Positions 49,442-58,500 of a stretch of 64,000 bases of DNA are shown here, in pieces. Source of the DNA: Phycisphaerales bacterium (lineage in GTDB: Bacteria; Planctomycetota; Phycisphaerae; Phycisphaerales; UBA1924); NCBI GenBank assembly GCA_040217175.1, contig JAVJNT010000001.1:1550001-1614000 (forward strand), written 5' to 3'. The notes below the pieces were generated by a model. That model saw only the letters and a program-made list of their open reading frames with translations, was not told the DNA's origin and did no database searches. The position numbers and the translations under genes were made by a program. How positions within the stretch are numbered: position 1 is the first letter of the stretch; every line of letters begins with the position of its first letter.

Positions 49442-49514
49442 TGACCCCACCGGGATTCGAACCCGGGTCGCCGCCGTGAAAGGGCGGTGTCCTAAACCAC
49501 TAGACGATGGGGCC
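49442..49514 (-). tRNA. tRNA-Glu (anticodon UUC)
   Basis: A 73-nt cloverleaf on the minus strand. The acceptor arm pairs GGCCCCA with TGGGGTC (one G-U), the anticodon arm is CCGCC-CTTTCAC-GGCGG with anticodon TTC, and the T arm is CCGGG-TTCGAAT-CCCGG. Discriminator A; the 3' CCA is not encoded. The sequence is that of a typical bacterial glutamate tRNA. It stands alone between the divergent astB gene and the PRC-barrel gene. Confidence 0.97.
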
Positions 49515-49580
49515 GCCGTGGACGAGGCTGAGGATAGGTCAAAGCCGCCCGCGGGCCAAGCGATGCCGGTGTTGACCCCC

Positions 49581-49586
49581 AACAAT
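49581..49586 (+). promoter_or_regulatory. Candidate -10 box before astB
   Basis: AACAAT, five bases before the ATG at 49592. Less canonical than the TAnnnT boxes elsewhere in the window; no Shine-Dalgarno is present. Confidence 0.3.
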
Positions 49587-49591
49587 CGCCG

Positions 49592-50989
49592 ATGGCTAGC
49601 ACGCTCCCAGATACAAGCGCCGGCACGGTAGAAGCCAACTTCGACAGCCTCGTCGGGCCGACGCACAACTACGCCGGGCTCGCCCACGGCAACCTGCTGA
49701 GCACGGAGCACGCCGGGCTGGTCGCCCACCCCAAGCGTGCCGCCCTGCAGGGACTCGAGAAGATGCGGACGCTGCGGTCGCTTGGCCTGACCCAGGGCGT
49801 GCTGCCGCCGCAGGTCCGCCCCGACGTGGGCTTCCTGCAGACCCTGGGCGTGGCCGGCGAAGACAACGCCGCGATCATCACGCGAGCCGCGCGCGAGGCC
49901 CCGCGGCTGCTGGCATCGGCGAGCAGTTCGAGCAGCATGTGGGCGGCCAACGCCGCGACGGTCTCGCCCGCTCCGGACACGGCCGATGGCCGCGTGCACC
50001 TGACGACGGCCAACCTGGTGACCAACGCCCACCGCGCTATCGAGGGGCCGCAGACGACCCGAACCCTGCGCAAGATCTTCGAGGACGAGGGTCGGTTCGC
50101 GGTGCACGACGCGCTGCCGCACACGCCGGACTTCGCCGACGAGGGCGCCGCCAACCACACGAGGCTGGCGCGCACGCACGGCGATGCGGGCGTAGAGCTC
50201 TTCGTGTATGGCAGGCGGGGCGGGGGCGAGGCGGCCGACGGGCTGCCCCAGAAGTTTCCCGCCCGGCAGACGCTCGAGGCGTGCCAGGCCATCGCCCGGC
50301 TGCACGGGCTGGACGGCGACCGCGTGGTCTTTGCGCAACAGCACCCGCAGGCGATCGACGCAGGGGTCTTCCACAACGACGTGATCGCGGTGGGCAATGG
50401 GCCGGTGCTGCTGGCCCATGAGCTGGCGTTCGCCGATACGCAGGGAACCTATGACGGCATCCGTCGGGCGTGCGCGGGGCTGGGCTTCGAGCCGGTGTTC
50501 GTTGAGGTGGGCGCCGACGAGGTACCGATCGAGCTGGCCGTAAAGCGGTACTTGTTCAACAGCCAGCTCGTGACGCTACCGGACGGTTCGATGGCGATCA
50601 TCGCGCCCACCGACTGCCAGGACGAGCCTCGCGTCGTCGCCGCCATCGATCGGATCGTCGCCGATGGGTCGAACCCCATCGGGGCGGTCCACTACGTCGA
50701 CGTTCGCCAGAGCATGCAGAACGGCGGCGGACCGGCGTGCCTGCGCCTTCGCGTCGTCCTCGGGCCCGCCGACGTCGCGGCGATGCGGCGGGGCGTGCTG
50801 CTGACCGACGAACTGGCCGCCAAGCTCGAGGGCTGGATCGAGCGGCACTATCGCGAGACGCTGGCGCCTGCAGATCTTGCCGATCCGAGGCTGCTCGAAG
50901 AGTGCCGCTGGGCGTTGGACGAGCTGACGGGCATCCTGGGCTTGGGGTCGATCTACCCGTTCCAGAAGGACGCCGTCACCGTCTGGTGA
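49592..50989 (+). CDS. astB: N-succinylarginine dihydrolase
   Basis: Second enzyme of the AST pathway: hydrolyses N-succinylarginine to N-succinylornithine, ammonia and CO2. EANFDSLVGPTHNYAGLAHG is the family start, followed by RPDVGFLQTLG, a SSSSMWAANAATVSPAPDTA block, His261 in FHNDVIAVGNG and Cys383 in NGGGPACLRLRV, matching the catalytic His and Cys of AstB. The protein is 465 residues (E. coli AstB 447). It lies about 22 kb from the other AST genes, alone beside the tRNA-Glu gene. A hairpin at 51062-51076 (GAGCG/CGCTC) may end its transcript. Confidence 0.93.
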   Translation: MASTLPDTSAGTVEANFDSLVGPTHNYAGLAHGNLLSTEHAGLVAHPKRAALQGLEKMRTLRSLGLTQGVLPPQVRPDVGFLQTLGVAGEDNAAIITRAAREAPRLLASASSSSSMWAANAATVSPAPDTADGRVHLTTANLVTNAHRAIEGPQTTRTLRKIFEDEGRFAVHDALPHTPDFADEGAANHTRLARTHGDAGVELFVYGRRGGGEAADGLPQKFPARQTLEACQAIARLHGLDGDRVVFAQQHPQAIDAGVFHNDVIAVGNGPVLLAHELAFADTQGTYDGIRRACAGLGFEPVFVEVGADEVPIELAVKRYLFNSQLVTLPDGSMAIIAPTDCQDEPRVVAAIDRIVADGSNPIGAVHYVDVRQSMQNGGGPACLRLRVVLGPADVAAMRRGVLLTDELAAKLEGWIERHYRETLAPADLADPRLLEECRWALDELTGILGLGSIYPFQKDAVTVW

Positions 50990-51161
50990 GCGCCTGGTCG
51001 GGGCCTGTAAGAACCGGCCTCGGAATCCAAACTTTTTCTGTCGATGTCGCGTGAGCGACGGGAGCGGTTTCCGCTCTCGTGCGAGGAGGACATGACGCCC
51101 CGCGGCTGCTCCGGCCGCGTGGCGGCCGCATTCGCGATCCGAGGGAGAGCGGGGCGGCCGG

Positions 51162-51178
51162 CCGACGGACACCGTCGG
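51162..51178 (-). terminator. Hairpin after the GspG-like pseudopilin gene
   Basis: Perfect 7-bp inverted repeat (CCGACGG / CCGTCGG, 3-nt loop) 17 bp past the pseudopilin stop. No T-run. Confidence 0.4.
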
Positions 51179-51195
51179 TCGGTCGTCCCCGTGCA

Positions 51196-51693
51196 TTAGT
51201 ACTCAACGATGAAGTAGAAGCGGTCGCCGGCGAGCTGCTGGAAGCCGCCGGTTGCGAGATCGCCGTCGTCGAAGATGGCATCGACTTGGGTCATGTAGGC
51301 GGCGTCCTTCTGGCCGTCGGCGTCGTTGAAGTGGACGCCGATGCCGAGCGTGAGGTCGTAGTCGGGCCGGGTCTCGGTATCCCACACGCCATCGATGGGC
51401 GTGCCGTTCTCGTAGGACTCGGGATCAATGAAGTCCTCGAAGCCGTCAGGAATGACGCCCGAGCTGCCATCGCCGATCCAGGTACCGGTCTGCGAACGAT
51501 GGATGACGGCGGCATCGGTGAAGAGCTGGATCTCGCGCACGAAGGCCGTCTGGCGCGTATTGCCCATCGCGTTCGCGGCTTGCGGCATGACGATGGCCGC
51601 GAGGATGCCGAGGATGACGACGACGATGAGGATCTCGACGAGCGTGAACGCACGTCTCGCCCGGCTCGTTGCGAGGGCGGTGCTGGAAAGCAT
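51196..51693 (-). CDS. Type II secretion GspG-like pseudopilin
   Basis: 165-residue prepilin-like protein. The class III signal is RARRAFTLVEILIVVVILGI, cut between Ala and Phe, with Glu at +5; the hydrophobic helix continues to MPQAANAMGN. The mature C-terminal domain (FVREIQLFTDAAVIHRSQTG... then YFIVEY) has the size of a minor or major pseudopilin. AAGGAG lies 5 bp before the ATG at 51693; the frame runs open upstream without a better start. No other type II secretion gene is adjacent. It may be an orphan pseudopilin assembled by a machine encoded elsewhere. Confidence 0.85.
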   Translation of the reverse strand: MLSSTALATSRARRAFTLVEILIVVVILGILAAIVMPQAANAMGNTRQTAFVREIQLFTDAAVIHRSQTGTWIGDGSSGVIPDGFEDFIDPESYENGTPIDGVWDTETRPDYDLTLGIGVHFNDADGQKDAAYMTQVDAIFDDGDLATGGFQQLAGDRFYFIVEY

Positions 51694-51826
51694 GGCGGCT
51701 CCTTCGCGTTCAGCTTCGATTGGAACGCGCAGGCATGCCACAACTCGGTCGCCCAGACGGGCCACGTGCGAGGGTGGCGCCGCCTGGGCATAGCCGTGTA
51801 GGTTCTCGGGCGAAGGCCGGGGCCGA

Positions 51827-52654
51827 TTACTCGCAGCCGATGTCGAACTCGTTCTGGAAAGCCAGGAAGTCGAAGATGGTCAGGCTGCCGTCGCCGTCGA
51901 AGTCGGCCAGCAGATCGCCGTCGTCGAAGAGGTTCTGGAAGGCGAGGAAGTCGAAGATGGTGAGGCTGCCGTCCATGTCGAGATCGACCCGGCAGCCCGG
52001 AGCCCCTTCGAGCACGAGGTTCATCATGTTGGCCCACACGGCCTCGGCCTCGGTGCTGCCGTCCCACACGTCCATGAGGAACGTTGCGATGGTGCGACCC
52101 TCGTTGGCGAGGATCTTGACCGGGCCGGTCGCATCGCTCACCGTTGCCAATGCCTCGGTCTCTGGCAGGATGTCGAACGCCACGCCGTCGCTGGCCCAGG
52201 CGGTGAGCCAGTCGAACCACGGCATGGTCACGCCATCGAACACGCTGTCGGCCGCGGGGGTGCCGGTGGTGTCGACGAAGTTCGAACCCAGCGAGATGCT
52301 GACGCCGCCGGTGGCCCCGAACGCCTCGAACAGCCCGGGCGTGCCGGTGTAGATCGAGAACCACGTCGACAGGATGACCAGGCCGCCGTCGTTGACGTAG
52401 TCGACGAGGACGCCGGCGCCCGAGTCGGGCCTGGTGCTCGGAAAGTCCATGACCACGAGTTCCCAGTCCTGGCTGTCGAGCAGAACGCCGAAATCGGTGG
52501 CCGTCGCACGGACGACCTCGCCGGGGCGAACGACCTCGGCCGCGGCCAGGGCGTAGCTGTTGCGTGAGTTTTCGTCGTAGACGAGGATCTGTGCGTGGAC
52601 GGGCATGGCAGCAGCCAGCGCGAGCGATCCGACGAACACGGTTGGGCGAATCAT
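51827..52654 (-). CDS. Secreted protein with two dockerin-like motifs
   Basis: 275-residue exported protein with signal peptide MIRPTVFVGSLALAAAMPVH ending at AQ. Residues about 22-215 form a domain that resembles the alpha/beta fold of proteins reading VYDENSRNSYALAAAE... and WELVVMDFPSTRPDSG (a ThuA/GATase-like look, not certain). The C-terminus carries two dockerin-like units, CRVDLDMDGSLTIFDFLAFQ and ADFDGDGSLTIFDFLAFQ, before FDIGCE. GAGGAG lies 7 bp before the ATG. Divergent from the prepilin-like gene at 52821. It shares its tail with the FG-GAP proteins at 31855-36242. Confidence 0.8.
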   Translation of the reverse strand: MIRPTVFVGSLALAAAMPVHAQILVYDENSRNSYALAAAEVVRPGEVVRATATDFGVLLDSQDWELVVMDFPSTRPDSGAGVLVDYVNDGGLVILSTWFSIYTGTPGLFEAFGATGGVSISLGSNFVDTTGTPAADSVFDGVTMPWFDWLTAWASDGVAFDILPETEALATVSDATGPVKILANEGRTIATFLMDVWDGSTEAEAVWANMMNLVLEGAPGCRVDLDMDGSLTIFDFLAFQNLFDDGDLLADFDGDGSLTIFDFLAFQNEFDIGCE

Positions 52655-52808
52655 GACAATCTCCTCTCAAGAAGCGACCGCCCCGCAACGTCTGTAGGGT
52701 ACTCGGACTGACCGAGAATCGGCGCGCGATTTCGCGGACGGGCTCCGAAGGAGCGGATCGTGAGCGAAGGGCCGACCAGATCGGCTTCGGAGAATCCAGC
52801 GTCGCCGT

Positions 52809-52814
52809 TATACT
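52809..52814 (+). promoter_or_regulatory. -10 box, leaderless start of the prepilin-like gene
   Basis: TATACT, six bases before the GTG at 52821. A weak TTCGGA (52786-52791) lies 17 bp upstream. No Shine-Dalgarno is present. Confidence 0.5.
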
Positions 52815-52820
52815 GGCGGC

Positions 52821-53651
52821 GTGACACCGAAGAAGTACCGTCGTCGCCGAGCGTTCACGCTGATCGAACTGTTGGTGGTCATCGCGATCATCGCGGTGCT
52901 GATCGGCATCCTCATCCCGAGCCTTGCCGGAGCCCGCGATCTTGCCCACACGACGATCTGCGCCCAGAACCTGCGGCAGATGGGCGTCGCCATGACGGTG
53001 TACGCCACCGATTACAAGGAGCAGCTCTGGCCGGCCGAGGACTGGGCGTTCGGGCGCGACGATCGGGGCGCGATCGACCGATCAGATCCGGGCGTGATCT
53101 TCGACTACGTGGACGATGCCCACGAGATCTGCGGCTGCCCAAAGAATAAGCGCCGGTCGGGCGACGGACGCTCCAGCGGCACGCTGTACGGCTCGTTCAC
53201 CGATCTCAACTTCGACTACACCATGTTCGACGAGGTCCAGGGCTATCGATTGGGCCAGGAGGTGCAGGTCGCGCGGCTGACCGACGTGCGGACGAGCAAG
53301 CCGATCCGCATGACGTCGGCTTCGGGCGAGGCAAGGCTGACCGCGATGCGGGCCGTGCCGGTGTACATCGAAGAGAGCGTTTGGTTCTACAACCAGCAGT
53401 TCACCGAGGGCTACTGGGGCAATCTGGATCAGATCACCGACCGACACGACAAGGGCGGACACGTGCTGTACTCGGACGGCGTGGTCGAGATCGCCAAGTT
53501 CGAGAAAGGGCCGCGCGGCGAACGCGTCGAGGAGCGCGACGACTTTACGGCCAACTGCATCTATGCCCGGGTGAACAACGGCAAGGCAGATTGGTGGAAG
53601 ATCTCCGACCGGGGCCAGGACTACGGCTGGATCAACGCGCCCGATCGATGA
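52821..53651 (+). CDS. Prepilin-like protein with H-X9-DG motif
   Basis: 276-residue prepilin-type protein. Signal: RRRRAFTLIELLVVIAIIAV, cleavage between Ala and Phe, Glu at +5. The region TTICAQNLRQMGVAMTVYAT is typical of the planctomycete DUF1559-like group, and RHDKGGHVLYSDGVVEI is an exact H-X9-DG motif. The start is GTG; TATACT six bases before it suggests a leaderless mRNA. A CRTAC1-type gene follows after 21 bp on the same strand. Confidence 0.88.
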   Translation: MTPKKYRRRRAFTLIELLVVIAIIAVLIGILIPSLAGARDLAHTTICAQNLRQMGVAMTVYATDYKEQLWPAEDWAFGRDDRGAIDRSDPGVIFDYVDDAHEICGCPKNKRRSGDGRSSGTLYGSFTDLNFDYTMFDEVQGYRLGQEVQVARLTDVRTSKPIRMTSASGEARLTAMRAVPVYIEESVWFYNQQFTEGYWGNLDQITDRHDKGGHVLYSDGVVEIAKFEKGPRGERVEERDDFTANCIYARVNNGKADWWKISDRGQDYGWINAPDR

Positions 53652-53661
53652 TCCGACGCGG

Positions 53662-53667
53662 TACCAT
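53662..53667 (+). promoter_or_regulatory. Candidate -10 box before the CRTAC1-type gene
   Basis: TACCAT, five bases before the ATG at 53673, in the 21-bp gap after the prepilin-like gene. No Shine-Dalgarno is present. Confidence 0.35.
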
Positions 53668-53672
53668 GCCGC

Positions 53673-55460
53673 ATGCGACACGATCTCGATGGCGTGCGGG
53701 TACGACTTGCGGCTGGTCTGGCCGTTTCGGTTGCCAGTGCCATGGCGCATGCGCAGCTTCGATTCGTTGACGCGACGGCGCGGGTCGGCCTTGAAGACGA
53801 GGGATCGCCAATCAGCGCCGCCCACGTGTGCGCGGCCGACTTAGACGGCGATGGATTCGATGACCTGATCATCGGCCGCACGCGCGTGTTCATGAATCGT
53901 GCGACCGAGGACGGCGCGCGGACGTTCGTCGAGGTGGATCGCGCCGGACTGCCCGAGCACCGCCGCGGCGACGTCGTGGTGTTCGCCGATCTCGACAACG
54001 ACGGGCGGAGCGACGCCATCGTGGCCCGCTCGCTGGACGTCGACAACGACTCCTACCAACCGCCCAAGGCGGGCACGCCCCAGAAGCTCGCGTGGCTGCG
54101 GGGCAACGGCGATGGGACCTTCGGCTCGCCGCGCGGGGCGTTCACCGAGATCGAGGCGGCGACTGCGGGCACGACGGCGTCGGTGGCCGTGGGCGACGTC
54201 GACCTCGACGGCCGGCTCGACCTCGTGCTGGGCCAGTGGTACACCAAGTATGGCGCGGGCCTTGAGGGCTTTGCGAACGACGTGCTGCTGCAACAAGAAA
54301 ACGGGTCGTTCGCGCGCATGGCCCTGCCGGTGGACGGCGTGGCGTTTGACTCGCAGGCGGACGGGGGCGGCCGTCCGACCTACGGCGTACTCGTCGCCCA
54401 CGTGCTGGGCGACGGTGCGCCGGGCAACTGGCCCCAGGTAGTTGAACTCAACTACGGGCGGCGCTGGAACCGGCTGTGGGCGCGAGGCGATGACGGTGCG
54501 TGGAAGGACCTGGCACCTCAGACGAAGCTCGACGGCGACACAATCCGACACGGCCGGCATCCGGACTGGCTCAAGGAGCGGGCCAAGACCGACCCTCGGT
54601 TCGACCGCCCCGACGAGTTGCCATTTCGTGCGAACGGCAACACGTTCGACGCGGCGATCGGCGATGTCGATGGCGACGGCGCCTTCGACGTGCTCCTGAC
54701 CGAGATCACGCACGGCTGGGCGGGCGAGAGCAGCGATCCGTCGCGGGTGCTGCTGCGCCGCGATGGCATCGCGGGGCCGCTCTTCGTGACCGACGACGCC
54801 AAGTCGCTCGATCGTGCGCCGACCGATCCGAGCATCCGCAGTTGGAACCAGGGCGACATCTACGGCGAGCTCGCCGACTTCGATCTCGATGGTCGCCTCG
54901 ACGTGCTCGTGTGCTCGAGCGATTACCCGGATAACCAGCGTTTGCGCATCTGGCGGCAGCAGGAAGATGGCTCGCTCGTCGATATCACGAGTTGGGTCGG
55001 CATCGACCACATCGGTGCCGGGCAGCCGGCACTGCTGGACTTCGACGGCGACGGCGACCTGGACATCGCCGTAGGCCAGGGCTTCAACCGGCTGAATGCG
55101 GCCCTGCGTGCCGGTCGAACGCCGCGGGTGCGGCTCTTCGAGAACCGTGCAGCGGACACGCTCGGGCGGACGGCGGTGGTGCTGCGGCTCGATGGCGGCG
55201 AGGGCGTGAACCGCGACGCGCTCGGGGCCGTGGTGCGAGCGATCACGATCATCGACGGACGGCCGCGGACGATCGTCGCCCAAGTCGTCGGCGCCGGGGG
55301 GCACCAGGGCAAGCAAGGCACGCTGGCGATCCACGTGCCGACCGGGCCCGAGGGAGCGAGCCGGATCGAGATCACCTGGCCCGACGAGCGCGGCTCGACG
55401 ACCGTGCTCGAGGATCTCGCGCCGGGCGTGCACCGCGTGCCGTACTCGCCCGCGCGCTAA
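53673..55460 (+). CDS. CRTAC1-type secreted protein with FG-GAP repeats and ASPIC/UnbV domain
   Basis: 595-residue exported protein with a signal peptide (RLAAGLAVSVASAMAHA|QLRF). The family start FVDATARVGLEDEGSP is followed by FG-GAP repeats with calcium loops (CAADLDGDGFDDLIIG, FADLDNDGRSDAIVA, VGDVDLDGRLDLVLG, IGDVDGDGAFDVLL, LADFDLDGRLDVLV, LDFDGDGDLDIAVG). The C-terminal ASPIC/UnbV domain (NRDALGAVVRAITI; SRIEITWPDERGSTTVLEDL) ends the protein. These proteins are abundant in planctomycetes and thought to be surface or extracellular; the ligand is unknown. It lacks the dockerin-like tail of the other propeller proteins. Confidence 0.88.
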   Translation: MRHDLDGVRVRLAAGLAVSVASAMAHAQLRFVDATARVGLEDEGSPISAAHVCAADLDGDGFDDLIIGRTRVFMNRATEDGARTFVEVDRAGLPEHRRGDVVVFADLDNDGRSDAIVARSLDVDNDSYQPPKAGTPQKLAWLRGNGDGTFGSPRGAFTEIEAATAGTTASVAVGDVDLDGRLDLVLGQWYTKYGAGLEGFANDVLLQQENGSFARMALPVDGVAFDSQADGGGRPTYGVLVAHVLGDGAPGNWPQVVELNYGRRWNRLWARGDDGAWKDLAPQTKLDGDTIRHGRHPDWLKERAKTDPRFDRPDELPFRANGNTFDAAIGDVDGDGAFDVLLTEITHGWAGESSDPSRVLLRRDGIAGPLFVTDDAKSLDRAPTDPSIRSWNQGDIYGELADFDLDGRLDVLVCSSDYPDNQRLRIWRQQEDGSLVDITSWVGIDHIGAGQPALLDFDGDGDLDIAVGQGFNRLNAALRAGRTPRVRLFENRAADTLGRTAVVLRLDGGEGVNRDALGAVVRAITIIDGRPRTIVAQVVGAGGHQGKQGTLAIHVPTGPEGASRIEITWPDERGSTTVLEDLAPGVHRVPYSPAR

Positions 55461-55477
55461 CCAAACCTCACGGCAAA

Positions 55478-55516
55478 GAAAAACCGCCGAGCGGCCCAGA
55501 GGGCAACGCTCGGCGG
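55478..55516 (-). terminator. Strong intrinsic terminator of the giant protein gene
   Basis: Minus strand: CCGCCGAGCG (55516-55507) pairs perfectly with CGCTCGGCGG (55493-55484) around a 13-nt loop, followed directly by TTTTTCTTT. It lies about 40 bp past the stop codon at 55555. Confidence 0.9.
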
Positions 55517-55554
55517 GGCGGGATGGGCTTGGTTGGGCCCGATCGGCCGGACGC

Positions 55555-58500
55555 TCAGATCCGGCTGAGGATCGAGTCGAGCAGCGATGCCGAGTTCTGC
55601 TGGCCCAGGAAGAACTGGGTGTCGTCCAGCGGGTCGAAGCGGCTCGACAACGGGCGGGCAAACGCCGGAACGATGTAGTCGCCGCTGGGCAGGTTGCCCG
55701 GGCTGTTGGCGCCGAAGACGTCGACGGCAGCGCCCGGACCGGTGAGGAAGGTCGTGCGCAGGCCGAGCAGTTCGCCCACCCGTCGGCCGACCGCCGCCGC
55801 GAGGGCATCGGTCAGGTCGCGGACGTCGCCCTCGGAGGGGTTGAAGCCCAGGGCGGTGAGCTGGGGCACGAACACGACGGCCTCGTCGTTGCGATCGGCG
55901 TTGAATGGGTCGGAGCGTTCGGCGTAGCCGTAGATCTCCTCGAACGCCAGGCCAAAGCCACCGATGCCGAAGGTGAACGGGTTGAAGAAGAGGCTCGTCG
56001 GATCGGCCGAGAAGGTGAAGTTGATCGGGTCGCTCGAGTCGGTGACGAACACCGTCGAGAAGTCGTCGCCCTGGAAGTCGCTGGGGTTGGCCGAGAAGGT
56101 CACGTCGTAGCCAGCACCCTGGAAGATGTCGTTCAGGTTGCCGACCAGCTCGCGCTCGATGAAGGTGTCGACGGGCAAGCCATCGATGTTGCCGCTGAAG
56201 CCGAGTGCCGCGCTGGTGAATGGCAGCAGATCGGTGAGCTGATCACCGACCTGGAGCCAGTCGATGCTGCCGCCGTTGAACTCGAGCAGCACGTTCTGGC
56301 TCTGGGTGTCGATCTGGCTGATCACCATGTCGTCGCCCGTGCCACGGATGCCGTCGTCGCCCGCGTCGAGCGTGTAGCGGAAGCGTCCCTCGATGATCCG
56401 CTGGGGATCATCGAACGTGCCGAAGGCGCCATCCGGACCGGCGAATGCCGCGACGCCCGGGCCACGCTGGACACGCTCGATCTCGACCACGTAGTCGGCA
56501 TTGAACACGCCCTGGATGTAGAAGGCATACGTGCCCGTGCTGGGCGCCTGGGCGACGATGAAGAAGTCGCCGTTCTCGTCGGTGCCGTAGCGGAGCAGGT
56601 CGTCTTCGGCAAAGATCTCCGCACCAGCGCCCGACACCGTGCCGAACTCGCTGGGCGAGAAGACGATCTGGCCGTCACCGACGCCCGACGAGTTGGTGGT
56701 GTTGAACAGGCCGAACTGCACGGCCCCGGAGAAGTCCTGGATGATGGTGTCCAGGGCGCCCACCGACTGGCGGCCGCCGAGGTCGGCACCGGTCTCGGAC
56801 AGCTTGACCGTGAGGCGAAGCTCGTCGCCGGCGCGGATGGTCTGGCGGTTGTTGAGATGGAAGACGTCGACGTCGGCGGCGATCTCGCCCGACCGGCCGC
56901 GGGCGCCGGACCCGCCGATGGACGAGGAAATCTCCGTGACGCTGGTGCCGTTGCTCAGGCGGGTGGACACGACGCCGTTGCCGTCGGTGCCCTCGATGAT
57001 CCCGGTCTCAGGGTTGCGCGTGAAGGTGTACGCGCCGATGGTCACCTGGGCCCGGTCGTCTTCGGTGCCGACGATGCCGTCGGGGCCCGAGAAGGACGAG
57101 GCGAACGGCGCCTCGACCAGGTTGCGGCCGTTGCCCGAGTTGGTGGAGGCGCTGAAGCCCGAGTCGCCGTCGTCGAACACTTCGACGGTCAGCGAGTAGC
57201 TGCCCACCAGGCCCGCGGAGGGCTCGATGTTTTCGATCGCGTCCACGTCGAACGGCGTCGACGGGTCGGTGGTGTTCGAGATGGCGATGTAGAACGTACC
57301 GGTCTGCGTAATCAGGAACGTCTCGCCGAAAGTCACCACGCCTTCGCGGAGCTGGCTCGTCTCCGACGGCAGCGTGATGCTCGCGTTGTCGACGCCCAAC
57401 TGGAACGAGAAGTCCGGGCCGAACAAGTCGACGTTCGCGTTGAACGCCGAGCCGGTGTTCGGGCCGAGTCGGAGGATCTGGCCGGCCTGCAGCGTGATGG
57501 CGTACAGGTCGACGTCGCTGGCCAGCGAGAACGACTGGGCATCGACGTCGGGGTGGTCGCCGACGAAGCCGCGGAGCGTGAACGGCGTGTTCACGTCGGG
57601 CAGCGCATCGGGCTGGAACTTGTCGTCGAGGGCCGTGTCGAGGCTGCCGGGGCCGTAGAAGTCGATGCGGGCCGGGCCAAGGAAGCCGCGGTCCACGATC
57701 AGCGTGTTGGGAGAGATCTTGTCGCCCACGTCGCCCACGAAGGCATCGCCGGCGAAGAACAGGTCGTCGTCGGCGAATCCGTCGCCGTCGGCGTCCAGGC
57801 GCGCCGCCGCGTTCTGGCCTCGCACCACGTTGGGGTCGAGCTCGAAGCGGTAGAGGCCCGGACCGGCCACGCCGGGAAGCTGCGGCAAGTCGCGACGCGT
57901 GACCGAATCGAAGAACGTGATGACGGCGGCGTTCTGGGCCGCGTCGTACTCGAACAGGTAGTCCTCGCCCTGGTCCAGGCGGATCTTCACCAGCCCGCCC
58001 TCGCGGACCTCGCTGATGATCAGCCCATCGCGGAGGGTCTGGGCGTTCATATCCTGGTTGAAGAAGACACGCGCGGTGTAGATGCCGCCGTCGAAGACGA
58101 CCTCGATGTCGTTCACCTGCACGACCAGCGGCAGGGTATCGAGGACGGCCACGCTGAAGTTGCGTTGCTCGGTGACTGCCTGGCCGTTGACCGTGACCGG
58201 ACCGATGTCGCCCGTCGCGAAGACGCCGAACGTCTCCGAGCCGCGGTTGGAGCCCACCAGGGTCCCGCCGATGCTGACCGAGCCGATGCTCGACCGGCCA
58301 CCCGACACGACGTCGTCGGTGGTGCCCAGGAAGCCGTCGGCGCCGCGAAGGACGCCGGCCGTGGCCGAGCTTTGGACGAAGTTGCCGCCCACGCTCACGG
58401 TGCCAAGGTTGCCGCCGTTGGTCCGGTCGGCGTTCACACCCGTTCCGCCGAAGGCCGCGTCGCGACCGATGTCGGCTCCGGCCAGGATGTTGCTGGCAAA

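Noticed and set aside
51091-51198. 35-codon open frame with a good GAGGAGGAC before its ATG
   Set aside because: It overlaps the terminator-like hairpin region and the 3' end of the pseudopilin gene, and the Arg/Gly-rich product looks random. A real peptide cannot be excluded.
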